Shown here: piece by piece, positions 1 to 9,800 of the stretch | Numbering within the stretch: position 1 is the stretch's first letter | Layout of the letters: the number at the start of each line of letters is the position of its first letter | NCBI GenBank assembly: GCA_945874225.1 | Contig: CAMCFT010000016.1 | Location: forward strand, 1-64,000 | DNA from: Flavobacterium psychrophilum | GTDB lineage: Bacteria > Bacteroidota > Bacteroidia > Flavobacteriales > Flavobacteriaceae | Direction of reading: 5' to 3' | Length of the DNA: 64,000 nucleotides | Notes under the pieces: generated by a model | Told to the model about the DNA's origin: nothing | The model's database searches: none | The model's input: only the letters and a program-made list of their open reading frames with translations | Translations under genes and position numbers: made by a program

Positions 1-197
1 GCAGAAACAGAGTCAAAAATTAGCCCCAAACAAGTTGAGGCTAAACAAGGTAAACATCCAGCGAAAAATCACAGCATGCTTCCTCTCTGCTAATTCAAAG
101 ATATTAAAAATTAATCAAAATAAATTAGGTATTCAAGATAGTACCTAAAGAGAAACACTCCTTTTCAAAATTTAAATTTATCATTAAAGAACATAAC

Positions 198-286
198 AAC
201 CACCCCGTCTTTTAGACACCCCTCCAAAGGAGGGGACGTTGTATGAATTCCCCTCCTTTGGAGGGGTGCCCATAGGGCGGGGTGGT
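198..286. repeat. GC-rich palindromic repeat element
   Basis: Two nested inverted repeats stand out from the AT-rich surroundings: an inner pair, ACCCCTCC...GGAGGGGT, and an outer pair, ACCACCCCG...CGGGGTGGT. Mini-palindromes of this type recur in intergenic DNA of Flavobacteriia; that is recall, not a search. An imperfect 50-bp direct repeat lies on either side, so the element may sit between two halves of a duplication. It could also act as a terminator for an upstream gene, since a T-run follows at 285-291. Confidence 0.7.
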
Positions 287-510
287 TTTTTAAATTAGGA
301 ATCGAATACAGTACCTAATGAGAAACACTCCTTTTCAAAATATCAACAAAATGATTTCAGATTTTTGAATAACGATTTTTGATTTCAGATGTTTTAAACC
401 CCTTAAAACAGACAATCTTGTATTTATCAAATCTGAAATCCTTAATCATCATTCAAAAATCTATTGCCTTTATAAGGCTGGAAGCTTTAAAAAAATTAAA
501 AAATTAAGTT

Positions 511-518
511 TACTTTTG
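511..518 (+). promoter_or_regulatory. TAnnTTTG -7 promoter motif for pth
   Basis: TACTTTTG matches the Bacteroidota -7 consensus TAnnTTTG. Its last base is only 4 nt from the ATG at 523, so the predicted transcript start falls on or near the start codon. That suggests a leaderless mRNA, or use of a later start at codon 21 (583). No clear -33 TTG was seen at the usual spacing. Confidence 0.5.
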
Positions 519-522
519 CATT

Positions 523-1197
523 ATGCTAAAAAGATTAAAAGCACTGTTTTCAAAAACAAAAACAGAAGACAACAAGGATTGTATGAAACCGGAGGTTCAC
601 GAACACCAAAAAAACAATATAAAAAGCGTGAGTAATAAATTTTTAATCGTAGGACTTGGCAACATTGGTGCCGAATATGTAAATACCCGACACAATATAG
701 GGTTTAAAATTGTCGATTTCTTTGCCAAAAAAGAGGGAGTCAACTTCGAAACCTTGAAACTAGGCGCACTTGCCGAATATAAATTCAAAGGCCGAACCTT
801 TATACTGTTGAAACCCAATACGTTTATGAACCTAAGCGGAAAAGCTGTAAAATATTGGATGGACAAAGAGAACATTCCCCTCGAAAATATTCTGGTAATT
901 ACCGATGATTTGAATTTGTCTTTTGGAAAAATTCGCATCAAACCAAAAGGCAGCGACGGTGGACACAACGGACTAAAAAGCATTCACGCCACTTTGAACA
1001 CAACCGATTATACCCGATTCCGTTTTGGCATCAGCGACGAATTCAAAAAAGGGAAACAAATAGATTATGTCCTTGGCGAATGGGACGATGATGAGAAAAC
1101 AAAACTTCCGGAACGACTGGAATTGGCTTCCGAAATCATAAAATCTTTTGGAACAGCAGGACTGGAAAACACAATGACCTCATTTAATGGAAAATAA
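523..1197 (+). CDS. pth: Peptidyl-tRNA hydrolase
   Basis: Releases tRNA from peptidyl-tRNA that drops off ribosomes, in the cytosol. Family motifs are intact: FLIVGLGNIGAEY at residues 40-52, TRHN with the catalytic His at 57, the MNLSG segment carrying the substrate-binding Asn, the DDLNL acidic segment and the GSDGGHNGLKS glycine-rich loop. The protein has 224 residues, with a charged N-terminal extension of about 38 residues ahead of the fold. Such extensions occur in flavobacterial Pth as I recall it, but a start at codon 21 (ATG at 583) is also possible. The TAnnTTTG motif 4 nt upstream of 523 makes the transcript start, and hence the true start codon, uncertain. Function is secure; the start is not. 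Confidence 0.95.
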   Translation: MLKRLKALFSKTKTEDNKDCMKPEVHEHQKNNIKSVSNKFLIVGLGNIGAEYVNTRHNIGFKIVDFFAKKEGVNFETLKLGALAEYKFKGRTFILLKPNTFMNLSGKAVKYWMDKENIPLENILVITDDLNLSFGKIRIKPKGSDGGHNGLKSIHATLNTTDYTRFRFGISDEFKKGKQIDYVLGEWDDDEKTKLPERLELASEIIKSFGTAGLENTMTSFNGK

Positions 1198-1233
1198 GAA
1201 AGCGAAAAAAATCATTTTATATTTAAATTATAA

Positions 1234-1241
1234 TAAATTTG
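1234..1241 (+). promoter_or_regulatory. TAnnTTTG -7 motif for first M43 protease
   Basis: TAAATTTG lies 22 nt before the ATG at 1263. It overlaps the TTG at 1239 that would open a longer reading frame, which argues that translation begins at 1263, where a proper signal peptide starts. Confidence 0.5.
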
Positions 1242-1262
1242 ACTTTTACAAGTTTTTTTAAA

Positions 1263-3305
1263 ATGAAAACCACTTCTCATATTAATAATTTATTTATTGT
1301 AATTTGTTTGCTTGCATTAAACTTGGCTTACAGTCAAGGCAAAAAACAAGTAACTAAAACTTTGTTTGGCAAACCTATTAAGATAGAAAATGTAAATCCA
1401 GCTAATGGACACATTCGGTGTGCAACTACAGAATACGAGAAATTTCTCCAGGAAAAAAACCCAAAAAGATTGACTAATGCCCAGTTTGAAACCTGGTTGG
1501 CTCCATTAGTTAAGCATTACCAATCTATGCGAACAACATCTCAAAGTGGCGGAATAATCACAATTCCAGTCGTTGTTCATGTGATACATAATGGACAGGC
1601 AATTGGAGTGGCGCCAAACATTACTGATGCTCAAGTGCAGTCGCAGATCAAAGTACTCAACGAAGATTATAGAAAAATGCTAGGAACACCCGGGGATAAT
1701 ACAAACCCTGTAGGAGCAGATACTGAAATACAATTTGCCCTTGCTTTACAAGACACAATCGGAAACCCAACAAATGGAATTGACCGAATAAGTTTCTGTC
1801 AAGAAAGTTGGTCAGATACTGAGTTTGATTCGAAGGTAAAACCAGCAACAATTTGGGACCCTACATTATATATGAATATGTGGAGCGTTAAATTAACTGA
1901 CAGTACAGTTTTGGGCTACGCTCAATTTCCTGACGCTTCGGGTTTACCTGGCCTTGATCCTACTGGCGGTAATGCAAACACTGATGGTGTTGTTTCCAGT
2001 TACGAGGTATTTGGAAGTAGTGACATTGACGACACCTTTTTACTGGCAACACCTTATGACAAAGGAAGAACAATGACTCATGAAGTAGGTCACTGGCTAG
2101 GATTAAGACATATTTGGGGTGATGAAACTTGTGGTGAAGATTATTGTGCAGACACACCTGTTCACCACGATGCAAACTATGGTTGCCCTACGGTTGAAAA
2201 TTGTGATGCCAACGGAAATGAAATGGTCGAAAACTATATGGATTATACAGATGACTCTTGTATGAACATTTTTACCCAAAATCAAAAAGACAGAATAACA
2301 ACTATAATTAACAATGCAGCTAGAAGAAAAACGCTGATAACTTCAACAAAAGATTCACCAATACTTTTGTTTGCAAATGATGCTGAAGTAAAGCTTGAGT
2401 CAAATTGTCCTGTATACGTTTGTGGAGCTATTCCTAACCAAACTACTCAGAAAATAACCATCTATAACAGAGGAACAAGTAATTTATCTTCCGCTGTGTT
2501 AACTTATAATAGTAATGGCGGCATTGATAAGACTTATAATTGGACTGGAAATTTAGCCGCAAATGAATCGAATACTTTTGATTTGACAATAAATACATCA
2601 ATAAGCGGAACGATAAATGCTAAAATTATAAAAGCTAATGGAGTAACGGATCAAAGAAATACAAACAACACGGCATCTAGAACATTTGTACTTCCTGACA
2701 CATCTCCTAACTACACAACTAATGATTTTGTTTTTAGATTACAACTAGACGAATTTGGAAGTGAAACCACTTGGGATCTAAAAAACAGTTCCGGTACAAT
2801 TTTATACAGTGGGGATCCATATCCTGACGCACCACAAATACCAGCATTAATAACTCAAAACTGGACACTTCCCAATAACGACTGCTATACTTTTACAATA
2901 AATGACATTGAAGGCGATGGAATATGCTGCGATTTTGGAACTGGTTTTTATGATATTAAATCTTTAGACGGCGTTATTGTTGTTGCCTCTGGAGCTTCAT
3001 TTTCAACAACTGAAAGCAAAACATTCAGCATTAATTTAGACGAAACGGTAATCATCGTTGGTTCTGATGATTTTTATATATATCCAAATCCTGCAAAAGA
3101 ACTTTTAAATATCAAAACACCAAGTGATTCAGGGTTTTTAAATAGCTATAAGATTAGCAATGTTTTAGGACAAATAATCCAATCCGAAACGATGTTTACC
3201 GTAGATGACTATATAATTAACACTGCATCTTTAAGTAGTGGTGTCTATTTTATTGCTCTTGAAAAAGGATATAAGAAAAAAACTTTACGGTTTATCAAAG
3301 AATAG
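1263..3305 (+). CDS. Secreted M43 (cytophagalysin-type) zinc metalloprotease with T9SS sorting domain
   Basis: Secreted endopeptidase. The start at 1263 gives a Sec signal peptide (MKTTSHINN then a hydrophobic core ending LAYSQ). A prodomain follows with an IRCATTEYEKFL segment, whose Cys may be a zinc-blocking switch (inference). The catalytic domain has the extended zinc motif HEVGHWLGLRHIWGD beginning at His273, then the Met-turn region ENYMDYTDDSCMNIF. Behind it are a CARDB-like beta domain and a segment with paired Cys (GDGICCDFG). The C-terminal 80 residues, from YIYPNPAKE to the end, form a T9SS type A sorting domain, so export to the surface or medium is expected. It stands in tandem with a close paralogue at 3400. 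The N-terminal frame extension from 1239 is rejected. Confidence 0.93.
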   Translation: MKTTSHINNLFIVICLLALNLAYSQGKKQVTKTLFGKPIKIENVNPANGHIRCATTEYEKFLQEKNPKRLTNAQFETWLAPLVKHYQSMRTTSQSGGIITIPVVVHVIHNGQAIGVAPNITDAQVQSQIKVLNEDYRKMLGTPGDNTNPVGADTEIQFALALQDTIGNPTNGIDRISFCQESWSDTEFDSKVKPATIWDPTLYMNMWSVKLTDSTVLGYAQFPDASGLPGLDPTGGNANTDGVVSSYEVFGSSDIDDTFLLATPYDKGRTMTHEVGHWLGLRHIWGDETCGEDYCADTPVHHDANYGCPTVENCDANGNEMVENYMDYTDDSCMNIFTQNQKDRITTIINNAARRKTLITSTKDSPILLFANDAEVKLESNCPVYVCGAIPNQTTQKITIYNRGTSNLSSAVLTYNSNGGIDKTYNWTGNLAANESNTFDLTINTSISGTINAKIIKANGVTDQRNTNNTASRTFVLPDTSPNYTTNDFVFRLQLDEFGSETTWDLKNSSGTILYSGDPYPDAPQIPALITQNWTLPNNDCYTFTINDIEGDGICCDFGTGFYDIKSLDGVIVVASGASFSTTESKTFSINLDETVIIVGSDDFYIYPNPAKELLNIKTPSDSGFLNSYKISNVLGQIIQSETMFTVDDYIINTASLSSGVYFIALEKGYKKKTLRFIKE

Positions 3306-3369
3306 TTTTGTTAAATAATATCCTTAGAGAATTGATTCACTTTTTTAAATACTATTATTAAAAAATCCT

Positions 3370-3377
3370 TAACTTTG
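3370..3377 (+). promoter_or_regulatory. TAnnTTTG -7 motif for second M43 protease
   Basis: TAACTTTG lies 22 nt before the ATG at 3400, the same spacing as in the upstream paralogue. It suggests that each protease has its own promoter rather than sharing an operon transcript. Confidence 0.5.
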
Positions 3378-3399
3378 ACAATAACTTTTTTTCATAAAA

Positions 3400-5487
3400 A
3401 TGAAAACAACCACCCCCATTTCTATCAAGATTACACTTGTAATCTTTTGCTTATTTATGCTCGGTAACACCTATAGCCAAGTAACAACAACAAACAAAAT
3501 GCTGTTTGGCAAACCCGTTATAGCAAAAAATGCAAATCCAAACAATGGAATAATTCGATGTGCAACTGTAGAATATGAACAATATCTGCAAGAGAAAAAT
3601 CCAAAAAGAATGACTAATGCTCAGTTTGAGACTTGGTTAGCTCCTTTAGTGAACAAACAAATAGCTTCGCGAACCAGCTCAAAAACAGCTGGAACAGTAA
3701 TAATAACAATACCCGTAGTTGTTCATGTAATACACAATGGTCAGGCAATAGGCGTTGCGCCCAACATTACTGATGCCCAAGTGGAATCACAAATTACGAT
3801 ATTGAACCAAGATTTCAGAAAAATGTTTGGCACTCCAGGAGGAGAAAGCACCAACCCTGTTGCAGCTGACATTGAAATTGAATTTGTTCTTGCAAAAGTA
3901 GACCCCTACGAAAATCCAACTAACGGGATTGATCGTGTGGCTTTTATTCAAGAATCGTGGGCTGGACGAGGTACTGATATAGATTTAATTGTAAAACCAG
4001 CTACGATTTGGGATCCTACCCAATATTTGAATATGTGGACTTTTAATATAAGTGATGACATACTGGGTTATGCTCAATTACCAGAAGCTTCAGGCTTAGA
4101 TGGTCTTTATTCAGGTGGAACTGCAATTACAGATGGAGTTATTTCAAATTATGCTGTTTTTGGCAGCAGTGACATTAGCCCTTCCTTTTTATTAGCTAGC
4201 CCTTATGACAAAGGAAGAACAATGACCCATGAAGTAGGACATTTTCTAGGATTAAGACATATTTGGGGTGATGGAAATGGAGATGAGGCGAGCAACTTAC
4301 CTGATTGTACTGCAACTGCAACCGATTATTGTGCAGATACTCCTCAAGCGGGATGGGAACACTACGATTGTGGCATTTTTGACACTTGTACCTCTGCCGC
4401 AGGAATTGATATGGTAGAAAACTATATGGATTATACGAATGATGCTTGTATGAACATTTTTACTCAAAATCAAAAAGACAGGATAACAGTCATTATGAAT
4501 AATGCCGTTAGAAGAAGCACTTTGAAAACCTCAACAAAAGGCACAGCAATCCCTTTATTTGCGATTGATGCAGAAGTTAAAATTGAAGCCGATTATAGTT
4601 TAGACAGCGTTTCTGACTGTGCATCTTTACCCACTCCTGTTAATAAGAAAGTAATATTAACTAATAGAGGCACTTCCTCTTTAACAACAATAACTTTAAA
4701 TTACTCTATAGCTGGAGGTGCAAATCAGACCCAAAATTGGACAGGAACTTTAGCCCAAAATGAATCTGCTATTGTAACACTGCTAAATACAGCTTCTTTT
4801 GGTATATTAACCGCAAGCATAGCAACCACAAATGGAACTACTGACCAAAGAGTCAGCAACGATATGGATACTAAAAAATTTGGTCCTGTCAATTATAACT
4901 TCACTGACTATGTTTTTAGATTGCAACAAGATTTTTGGGGTGATGAAATTAAATGGGATTTAAAAGATGGTTCTGGTGTCGTTAAATATAGTGGAGGTCC
5001 TTATGATGCCACTGAAGCTTTGCCACTACTGATAACTAAAAACTGGACATTAGCTAATAACCAGTGTTATACTTTTACCATGTATGACTCTCAAGATGAC
5101 GGGATTTGTTGTGATGGCGGAAATGGTTATTACGACATTAAATCTACAAACGGATTAACTATCGTTGCCTCTGGAGCAGAATATACATCAATAGAAAACA
5201 TCCAGTTTACAACTAATACACTTGGGACTGACAAATTTGAGACATCAAATGATATTTATCTTTATCCAAATCCAACAAAAGGAACTCTAAATATTCACGT
5301 GCCAAGTGATTTTGGTTTGCCAAATAGTTTTGCTATTAGCAACATCGCAGGCCAAATCATTAGCCGAAAAAAGGTTTCAAAACAAGATGATTTAATAGTA
5401 AACACTTCCCCTTTAAGTAATGGAGTTTATTTTATTACTGTCGTAAAAGAAGACCAGAAAAAAACGCTGCAATTCATCAAAGAATAG
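3400..5487 (+). CDS. Secreted M43 metalloprotease with T9SS sorting domain (tandem paralogue)
   Basis: Same architecture as the upstream gene: signal peptide ending NTYSQ, prodomain with IRCATVEYEQYL, catalytic motif HEVGHFLGLRHIWGD beginning at His277, Met-turn ENYMDYTNDACMNIF, beta domain with GDGN/ICCDGG and a T9SS type A sorting domain from YLYPNPTKG. It carries about 15 extra residues after the zinc motif (GNGDEASNLPDCTAT), a region where the paralogue is shorter; this loop is close to the active site and could alter specificity (inference). Protein and DNA similarity over the full length shows a tandem duplication. Length is 695 residues. A strong terminator follows at 5510-5540. Confidence 0.93.
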   Translation: MKTTTPISIKITLVIFCLFMLGNTYSQVTTTNKMLFGKPVIAKNANPNNGIIRCATVEYEQYLQEKNPKRMTNAQFETWLAPLVNKQIASRTSSKTAGTVIITIPVVVHVIHNGQAIGVAPNITDAQVESQITILNQDFRKMFGTPGGESTNPVAADIEIEFVLAKVDPYENPTNGIDRVAFIQESWAGRGTDIDLIVKPATIWDPTQYLNMWTFNISDDILGYAQLPEASGLDGLYSGGTAITDGVISNYAVFGSSDISPSFLLASPYDKGRTMTHEVGHFLGLRHIWGDGNGDEASNLPDCTATATDYCADTPQAGWEHYDCGIFDTCTSAAGIDMVENYMDYTNDACMNIFTQNQKDRITVIMNNAVRRSTLKTSTKGTAIPLFAIDAEVKIEADYSLDSVSDCASLPTPVNKKVILTNRGTSSLTTITLNYSIAGGANQTQNWTGTLAQNESAIVTLLNTASFGILTASIATTNGTTDQRVSNDMDTKKFGPVNYNFTDYVFRLQQDFWGDEIKWDLKDGSGVVKYSGGPYDATEALPLLITKNWTLANNQCYTFTMYDSQDDGICCDGGNGYYDIKSTNGLTIVASGAEYTSIENIQFTTNTLGTDKFETSNDIYLYPNPTKGTLNIHVPSDFGLPNSFAISNIAGQIISRKKVSKQDDLIVNTSPLSNGVYFITVVKEDQKKTLQFIKE

Positions 5488-5509
5488 CTTCACCAAATAC
5501 AGATTTTGA

Positions 5510-5540
5510 GAGGATTGATTTATTTCAATCCTCTTTTTTT
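5510..5540 (+). terminator. Rho-independent terminator after M43 pair
   Basis: Perfect 9-bp stem (GAGGATTGA with TCAATCCTC) followed by a run of eight T. It lies 22 bp after the second protease stop codon. Confidence 0.8.
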
Positions 5541-5562
5541 ACCTGCCTGTCGGCAGACAGGT
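5541..5562. repeat. Short GC-rich palindrome (class A mini-element)
   Basis: ACCTGCCTG...CAGACAGGT is an imperfect 22-bp palindrome directly after the terminator T-run. Its core resembles the two 20-bp inserts at 58461-58480 and 58613-58632 (shared GGCAGAC or its complement). Confidence 0.6.
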
Positions 5563-5659
5563 CGTTTATTATTATACCATTACTTATTATATTTTAGTCA
5601 AACGTTTTTGGTATAATGCCGTTGAATATTTCATTTAGTTCAACTTTTATTGGACTAAT

Positions 5660-5691
5660 TTGAAATAACTAGCGGTATTAGTATAAATTTG
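5660..5691 (+). promoter_or_regulatory. -33/-7 promoter for ribF
   Basis: TTG at 5660-5662 and TAAATTTG at 5684-5691, with a 21-nt spacer, fit the Bacteroidota housekeeping promoter. The -7 element overlaps the TTG at 5689, so translation should start downstream at the TTG at 5713. Confidence 0.6.
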
Positions 5692-5712
5692 CACCAACAA
5701 AAAACAATTGCT

Positions 5713-6642
5713 TTGAAGATTTTTCATTCCATAAATGATTTCCATTCCCCAAAAAAAACAATCCTCACTTTGGGTACATTTGATGGTGTGCATGCTGGTC
5801 ACAGAAAAATCCTGGAAAGGCTAACACAAAATGTAGAAAATGGCAAATATGAAAGCCTTGTGCTTACCTTTTTTTCGCATCCAAGGATAGTTCTGCAAAA
5901 ACAATCAGGTATAAAATTGCTCAATACCATTCCCGAAAAAATAGATTTACTAGAGAACATAGGAATAGAAAATCTCGTCATTCATCCTTTTGACGAAAGT
6001 TTTTCCCAATTAACGGCTCAGGAATTTGTAAAAAACGTTCTTGTAGATAAATTTCATATCCAAAAAATTATTATTGGTCACGACCATCGATTTGGAAGAA
6101 ACCGAACGGCAAATATTGATGACTTAATCACTTTTGGCAAACAATATGACTTTGAAGTAGAACAAATATCGGTTCAGGAAGTTAATGATGTTTCTATAAG
6201 TTCAACAAAAATCAGAAATGCCTTAATGGAAGGAAATATGGCTTTGGCCAATGAGTATTTAGGCTACGAATACTTTTTGACAGGAACCATTTTCAAGGGA
6301 AAACAATTAGGAAGAACCATTGGATTTCCCACTGCAAACCTTCAAATTGAAGAAAACCAAAAACTCATCCCTCGAAACGGGGTTTATGTGGTGAAAAGCT
6401 CCATCAACCGGAAAACGGTTTACGGCATGATGAATATTGGATTTAATCCAACAGTAGCTGGAGAAAATCTATCCGTTGAAGTACATTATTTTGACTTTAA
6501 TACTGATTTATATGATCAGGAAATAAGAGTTTCTATACTTGAATACCTTCGTCCGGAACAAAAATTTAGCTCAGTTGACTTGCTAAAAGAGCAATTGAAA
6601 CAAGACCGGAATTCGGCATTGACTTTCATAAAAAATATTTAA
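5713..6642 (+). CDS. ribF: Bifunctional riboflavin kinase / FAD synthetase
   Basis: Makes FMN from riboflavin and ATP, then FAD from FMN and ATP. The N-terminal nucleotidyltransferase domain has LGTFDGVHAGHRKIL and IIGHDHRFG; the C-terminal flavokinase domain has GRTIGFPTANL and the GVYVV strand. Length is 309 residues, as expected. No ATG lies near the N-terminus: the frame opens at TTG 5689, but that codon is part of the predicted -7 promoter. I therefore prefer TTG 5713, which gives the N-terminus (M)KIFHSINDF. A rare start codon may limit expression. The gene appears monocistronic, between two terminators. Confidence 0.92.
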   Translation: MKIFHSINDFHSPKKTILTLGTFDGVHAGHRKILERLTQNVENGKYESLVLTFFSHPRIVLQKQSGIKLLNTIPEKIDLLENIGIENLVIHPFDESFSQLTAQEFVKNVLVDKFHIQKIIIGHDHRFGRNRTANIDDLITFGKQYDFEVEQISVQEVNDVSISSTKIRNALMEGNMALANEYLGYEYFLTGTIFKGKQLGRTIGFPTANLQIEENQKLIPRNGVYVVKSSINRKTVYGMMNIGFNPTVAGENLSVEVHYFDFNTDLYDQEIRVSILEYLRPEQKFSSVDLLKEQLKQDRNSALTFIKNI

Positions 6643-6647
6643 TCTTT

Positions 6648-6716
6648 AGCTTAAACCGACACCGCTTGCGGCTTACTGCAATCCTGTAGCACTGAGGCAC
6701 AGCCCCGGATTAAACA
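6648..6716. repeat. GC-rich intergenic insert, possible mini-element
   Basis: A 70-bp GC-rich block (ACCGCTTGCGG hairpin, then a stretch ending CCCCGGATT) stands out in AT-rich DNA between the ribF stop and the terminator. It resembles dispersed flavobacterial palindromic repeats, but I see no second copy in this window. Confidence 0.35.
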
Positions 6717-6734
6717 TTAAAGGGTTTATCTCAT

Positions 6735-6771
6735 AAAAAAACCCATTCACAAGCATGTGAATGGGTTTTTA
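6735..6771. terminator. Bidirectional terminator between ribF and the T9SS gene
   Basis: AAAAACCCATTCACA and TGTGAATGGGTTTTT form a perfect 15-bp stem with a 4-nt loop and A/T runs on both sides. It fits the convergent genes ending at 6642 and 6808. Confidence 0.85.
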
Positions 6772-6807
6772 TTGCCGCTTCGAAAAGCTCAATACAACAT
6801 TGCTATA

Positions 6808-9800
6808 TTAATTAACGATAATTTTTTTGCTGCTTTCGCCTATCGTTGTGTTTACTTTTACAATATAAATTCCGGAACTTATACTTTTTATTGGAATTTG
6901 GATAGTCGTTTGCTCACTGTCTTTTACATCCCAATTTGAAATCTTCTGACCCGTTATGTTGTAAAGAGTAACTGTATTTACTGTGGAGTCCATCACGTTA
7001 TTGTGGATGATTAAGGTTTTATAATTGTTTGAATATAACACCAAAATACCATCCTCTTTTTCCGTAGCATCTAAACTTAAGGTTTTGTTTGTATACTTCA
7101 GCACAAAGCGCTCGTTGAATGTTCCTGCTGCTGTGTTAAACGTATAGTTTCCGCTTTTTAAATCAGTGACTGTATTGGTCAGCTTGTCTTCAATAAATAC
7201 CGCCTGATTGGTTAGTGAACCATCTACTTGGGCAATGTTAATGGTAAAATCTCCATTTATAGTGGTGCGATAGCCTAATGGCACTTCGTCATTTTCATCA
7301 AACGGCAAAGCGCGACCTTGAATTGTTAAATTCATGTCTTGGTTCAGGCTATAAAAATCAACGAATTCATTTCCGTCAAAACTCTCGCCGTCAAAACGAT
7401 CTTCATACTCATTCGTGGCATCAGTAAGATAACCTAATAAGGTTTGCTTGAAAGCCCCTTCCGTGTTAGTCAAGTTCAACCAAACTCGGCTTTTTTCGAT
7501 GGCTTTAGCCGTTTTTCCATTAGGTTTTTTAGTTTTGAAAAACTGAGAATTGTTCCCCGTTATACCATTAACGCCTACTCGCATCGTGTTGTCAAATATT
7601 ATTTTGCTATTTGCAGGAATAGTAAGTTGACTAGAAGCAAAGAAACCTTGTCCAGAAGCAATTTTTCCCGTTGGAGGTTGATTGTTATTAGTGCCGATAC
7701 CATTGCCGCTTGGAGCACTTCCGGTTTCCGCTAGAAGATCTATATTATTTGCAGCTACTCCGCCTGTTGCATTGTAAGTTGCGTAGTCATCTGATGTATA
7801 AGCATAAGCTCCTGAACCTGCTGAGTTTGTCAAGATCAAGGCCCTGTCTTTCATGGCGGTATTGTGTGTCCAGAAATACAAGGTACCGTTCAAAACACCT
7901 GCATTGCTATTCAAAAAGGTGTCTGCATCTAAAGCGGATGGATAAGGGTTACCTAGAAGATAGGAGCTATTTTCAATAATGTCAGCTATTTCATAATGTC
8001 CGTTATTGGGTATGCCAGAAAATTGTAATTCGAGTTGAGGTATTGTTGCATTTGATTGTGGAATTTCTGAACTCCGTGTTGCAATGTATCCTTTGCATGC
8101 ATCCATTATAGTTTCAGCGGATTCTGGGTCCCAGTCTCCTCCCGTGTCCGAAGGTTTGTATGAATAAAAGGTGCCATTCGATAAATCTGTTGCTATTTCT
8201 CCTAAAATTTGAGGCCCAAGGTCACCCAATGAAGGTGAAACCGGCGAAGATAAATAATTATAATCTGTTTTACGAGAGTAGGTAGATCGATAGTACTGTA
8301 TATCACCTGTATTATTATTCGTTGCAACATTGTTTATTTGTACTAAACTGGCTCCGTCTAAAAAGGATAATGTACCATTTCCTATAACGTTTAATTCATA
8401 GGTTAAGGTTAGAGTGCGATTAGCAGCTATAGTTACAAATTTTCCGTCGTTCACTTGACAGGAACAACCTACAATATTATTATCCAATGAATAACTGTCT
8501 GCAAAAACTATTGCTTTAGTTCTATCAGGTATTCCATTATCCCAACCTCCTGCTGTAGTCCAAGTAGTAGGTAGCAGTGGTTTTTGGTTGATAATTACTT
8601 CGACAGTAGATGATGTACACCCTGAAGCTGATGTTACCGAAAAGTAATAAGTTCCTGGGTCCAATCCAGTAATAGTCGTCGTATTTTCTTCATATGCAGG
8701 ACTAGCAGTCGCATATCCTGTTTGATTTAGGGTTCCATAGGCTTGCAAATCCGTTAAAACTACACTACCGGTTTCTGTTTTACAATCGGGATGTATGATG
8801 GTTGCTGATGGAGTTGCGGGTTTAGCTTTTACGGTTAGTAAAGCAGCATTTGAGTTGGTGCGACAGCCGCCACTTGATCGCACGATACATCTCACAGAAT
8901 AGCCATTATAGGAATAAGAAATAACAGTCGTAGTTGACAAAGTAGCTGTAGTATGCCCTGAGAAGCCTACAAGTGAATTAGTATTTGTCCAGGTACCATT
9001 TTTTAAATACTGCCATTGAAATGAAGCCCCTGACGAAGTTATAGAAAAACTTTCCACTGTGTTTTCACAAATAGTTTTTGCTACAGGCTGTGTTGTAATT
9101 GTTGGAGCACTACAACTGCTGTTTACAGTTCCTGTTGTTGCAGCAAAAAAAATATCGTCTGGATTATCTGCAGGTGATGATGATGAACCCCAAAAACCGC
9201 TCACATCTTCAACACCTAATATTAATACACTAGCAGTATGAGAAAAAGCCCCTAGATTAGCCACAACATCTGTTGCAATAGAAAGTGTGTTATTAATAGT
9301 TGTAGCGGCTCCAAAAGTTTTTATTCCTGAACCCGAAAGTGTAAGATTATCATAAGTAGTTTCTTTAATTACTTGATTAGTACCTGTATAATTTACCGTA
9401 TTTCCTGATGCGCTAGCATTTAGAGTTAGTATATTAGGTGTTGTAGATAAACCATAATTTAAAGTTCCAATATTATTCCAAGTTAAGGCATCATCTATTA
9501 CAAAGGATTCTGTTCCTGTAACATTTACAATGCCATTATTAGTTATTGACTTGCCTTGTCCATCTATACTTGCGTTATTAAAAGTAATAGTGGCATTCGA
9601 ATCAATTGTTATATTTCCATTTGTTTCTAACTGATCAATATTACTAAATGTACCGTTGTCACCGTAAAGGGTTCCGCCTGATAAGGTGGGATTCCAAGCA
9701 ACTTTGCCTTTACTTGATTGGTTAACCGTACTACTTTCACAAGTGCCATTTAGTATAATATTACCAGAAACATCTAAATCAAAAGTTGTAATATCTAAAG

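Larger units (their letters stand above)
1..522. other. Non-coding region upstream of pth, rich in repeats
   Basis: No convincing complete gene is present. Frame 1 is open from the window edge to a TAA at 91-93 and could be the last 30 codons of a gene cut by the boundary, but the residues match no family I recognise. An imperfect 50-bp direct repeat (122-171 and 292-341) flanks a GC-rich hairpin at 198-286. A further AT-rich inverted repeat has arms at 359-390 and 431-462, and a small hairpin lies at 466-478. The pth promoter motif closes the region. Confidence 0.5.

Noticed and set aside
1..93. Possible 3' end of a gene at the window edge
   Set aside because: A 30-codon open frame ending in TAA, but no family resemblance; too little to call.
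1239..1262. Longer start for the first M43 protease (TTG at 1239)
   Set aside because: The TTG is part of the -7 promoter motif and the added residues break the signal-peptide pattern.
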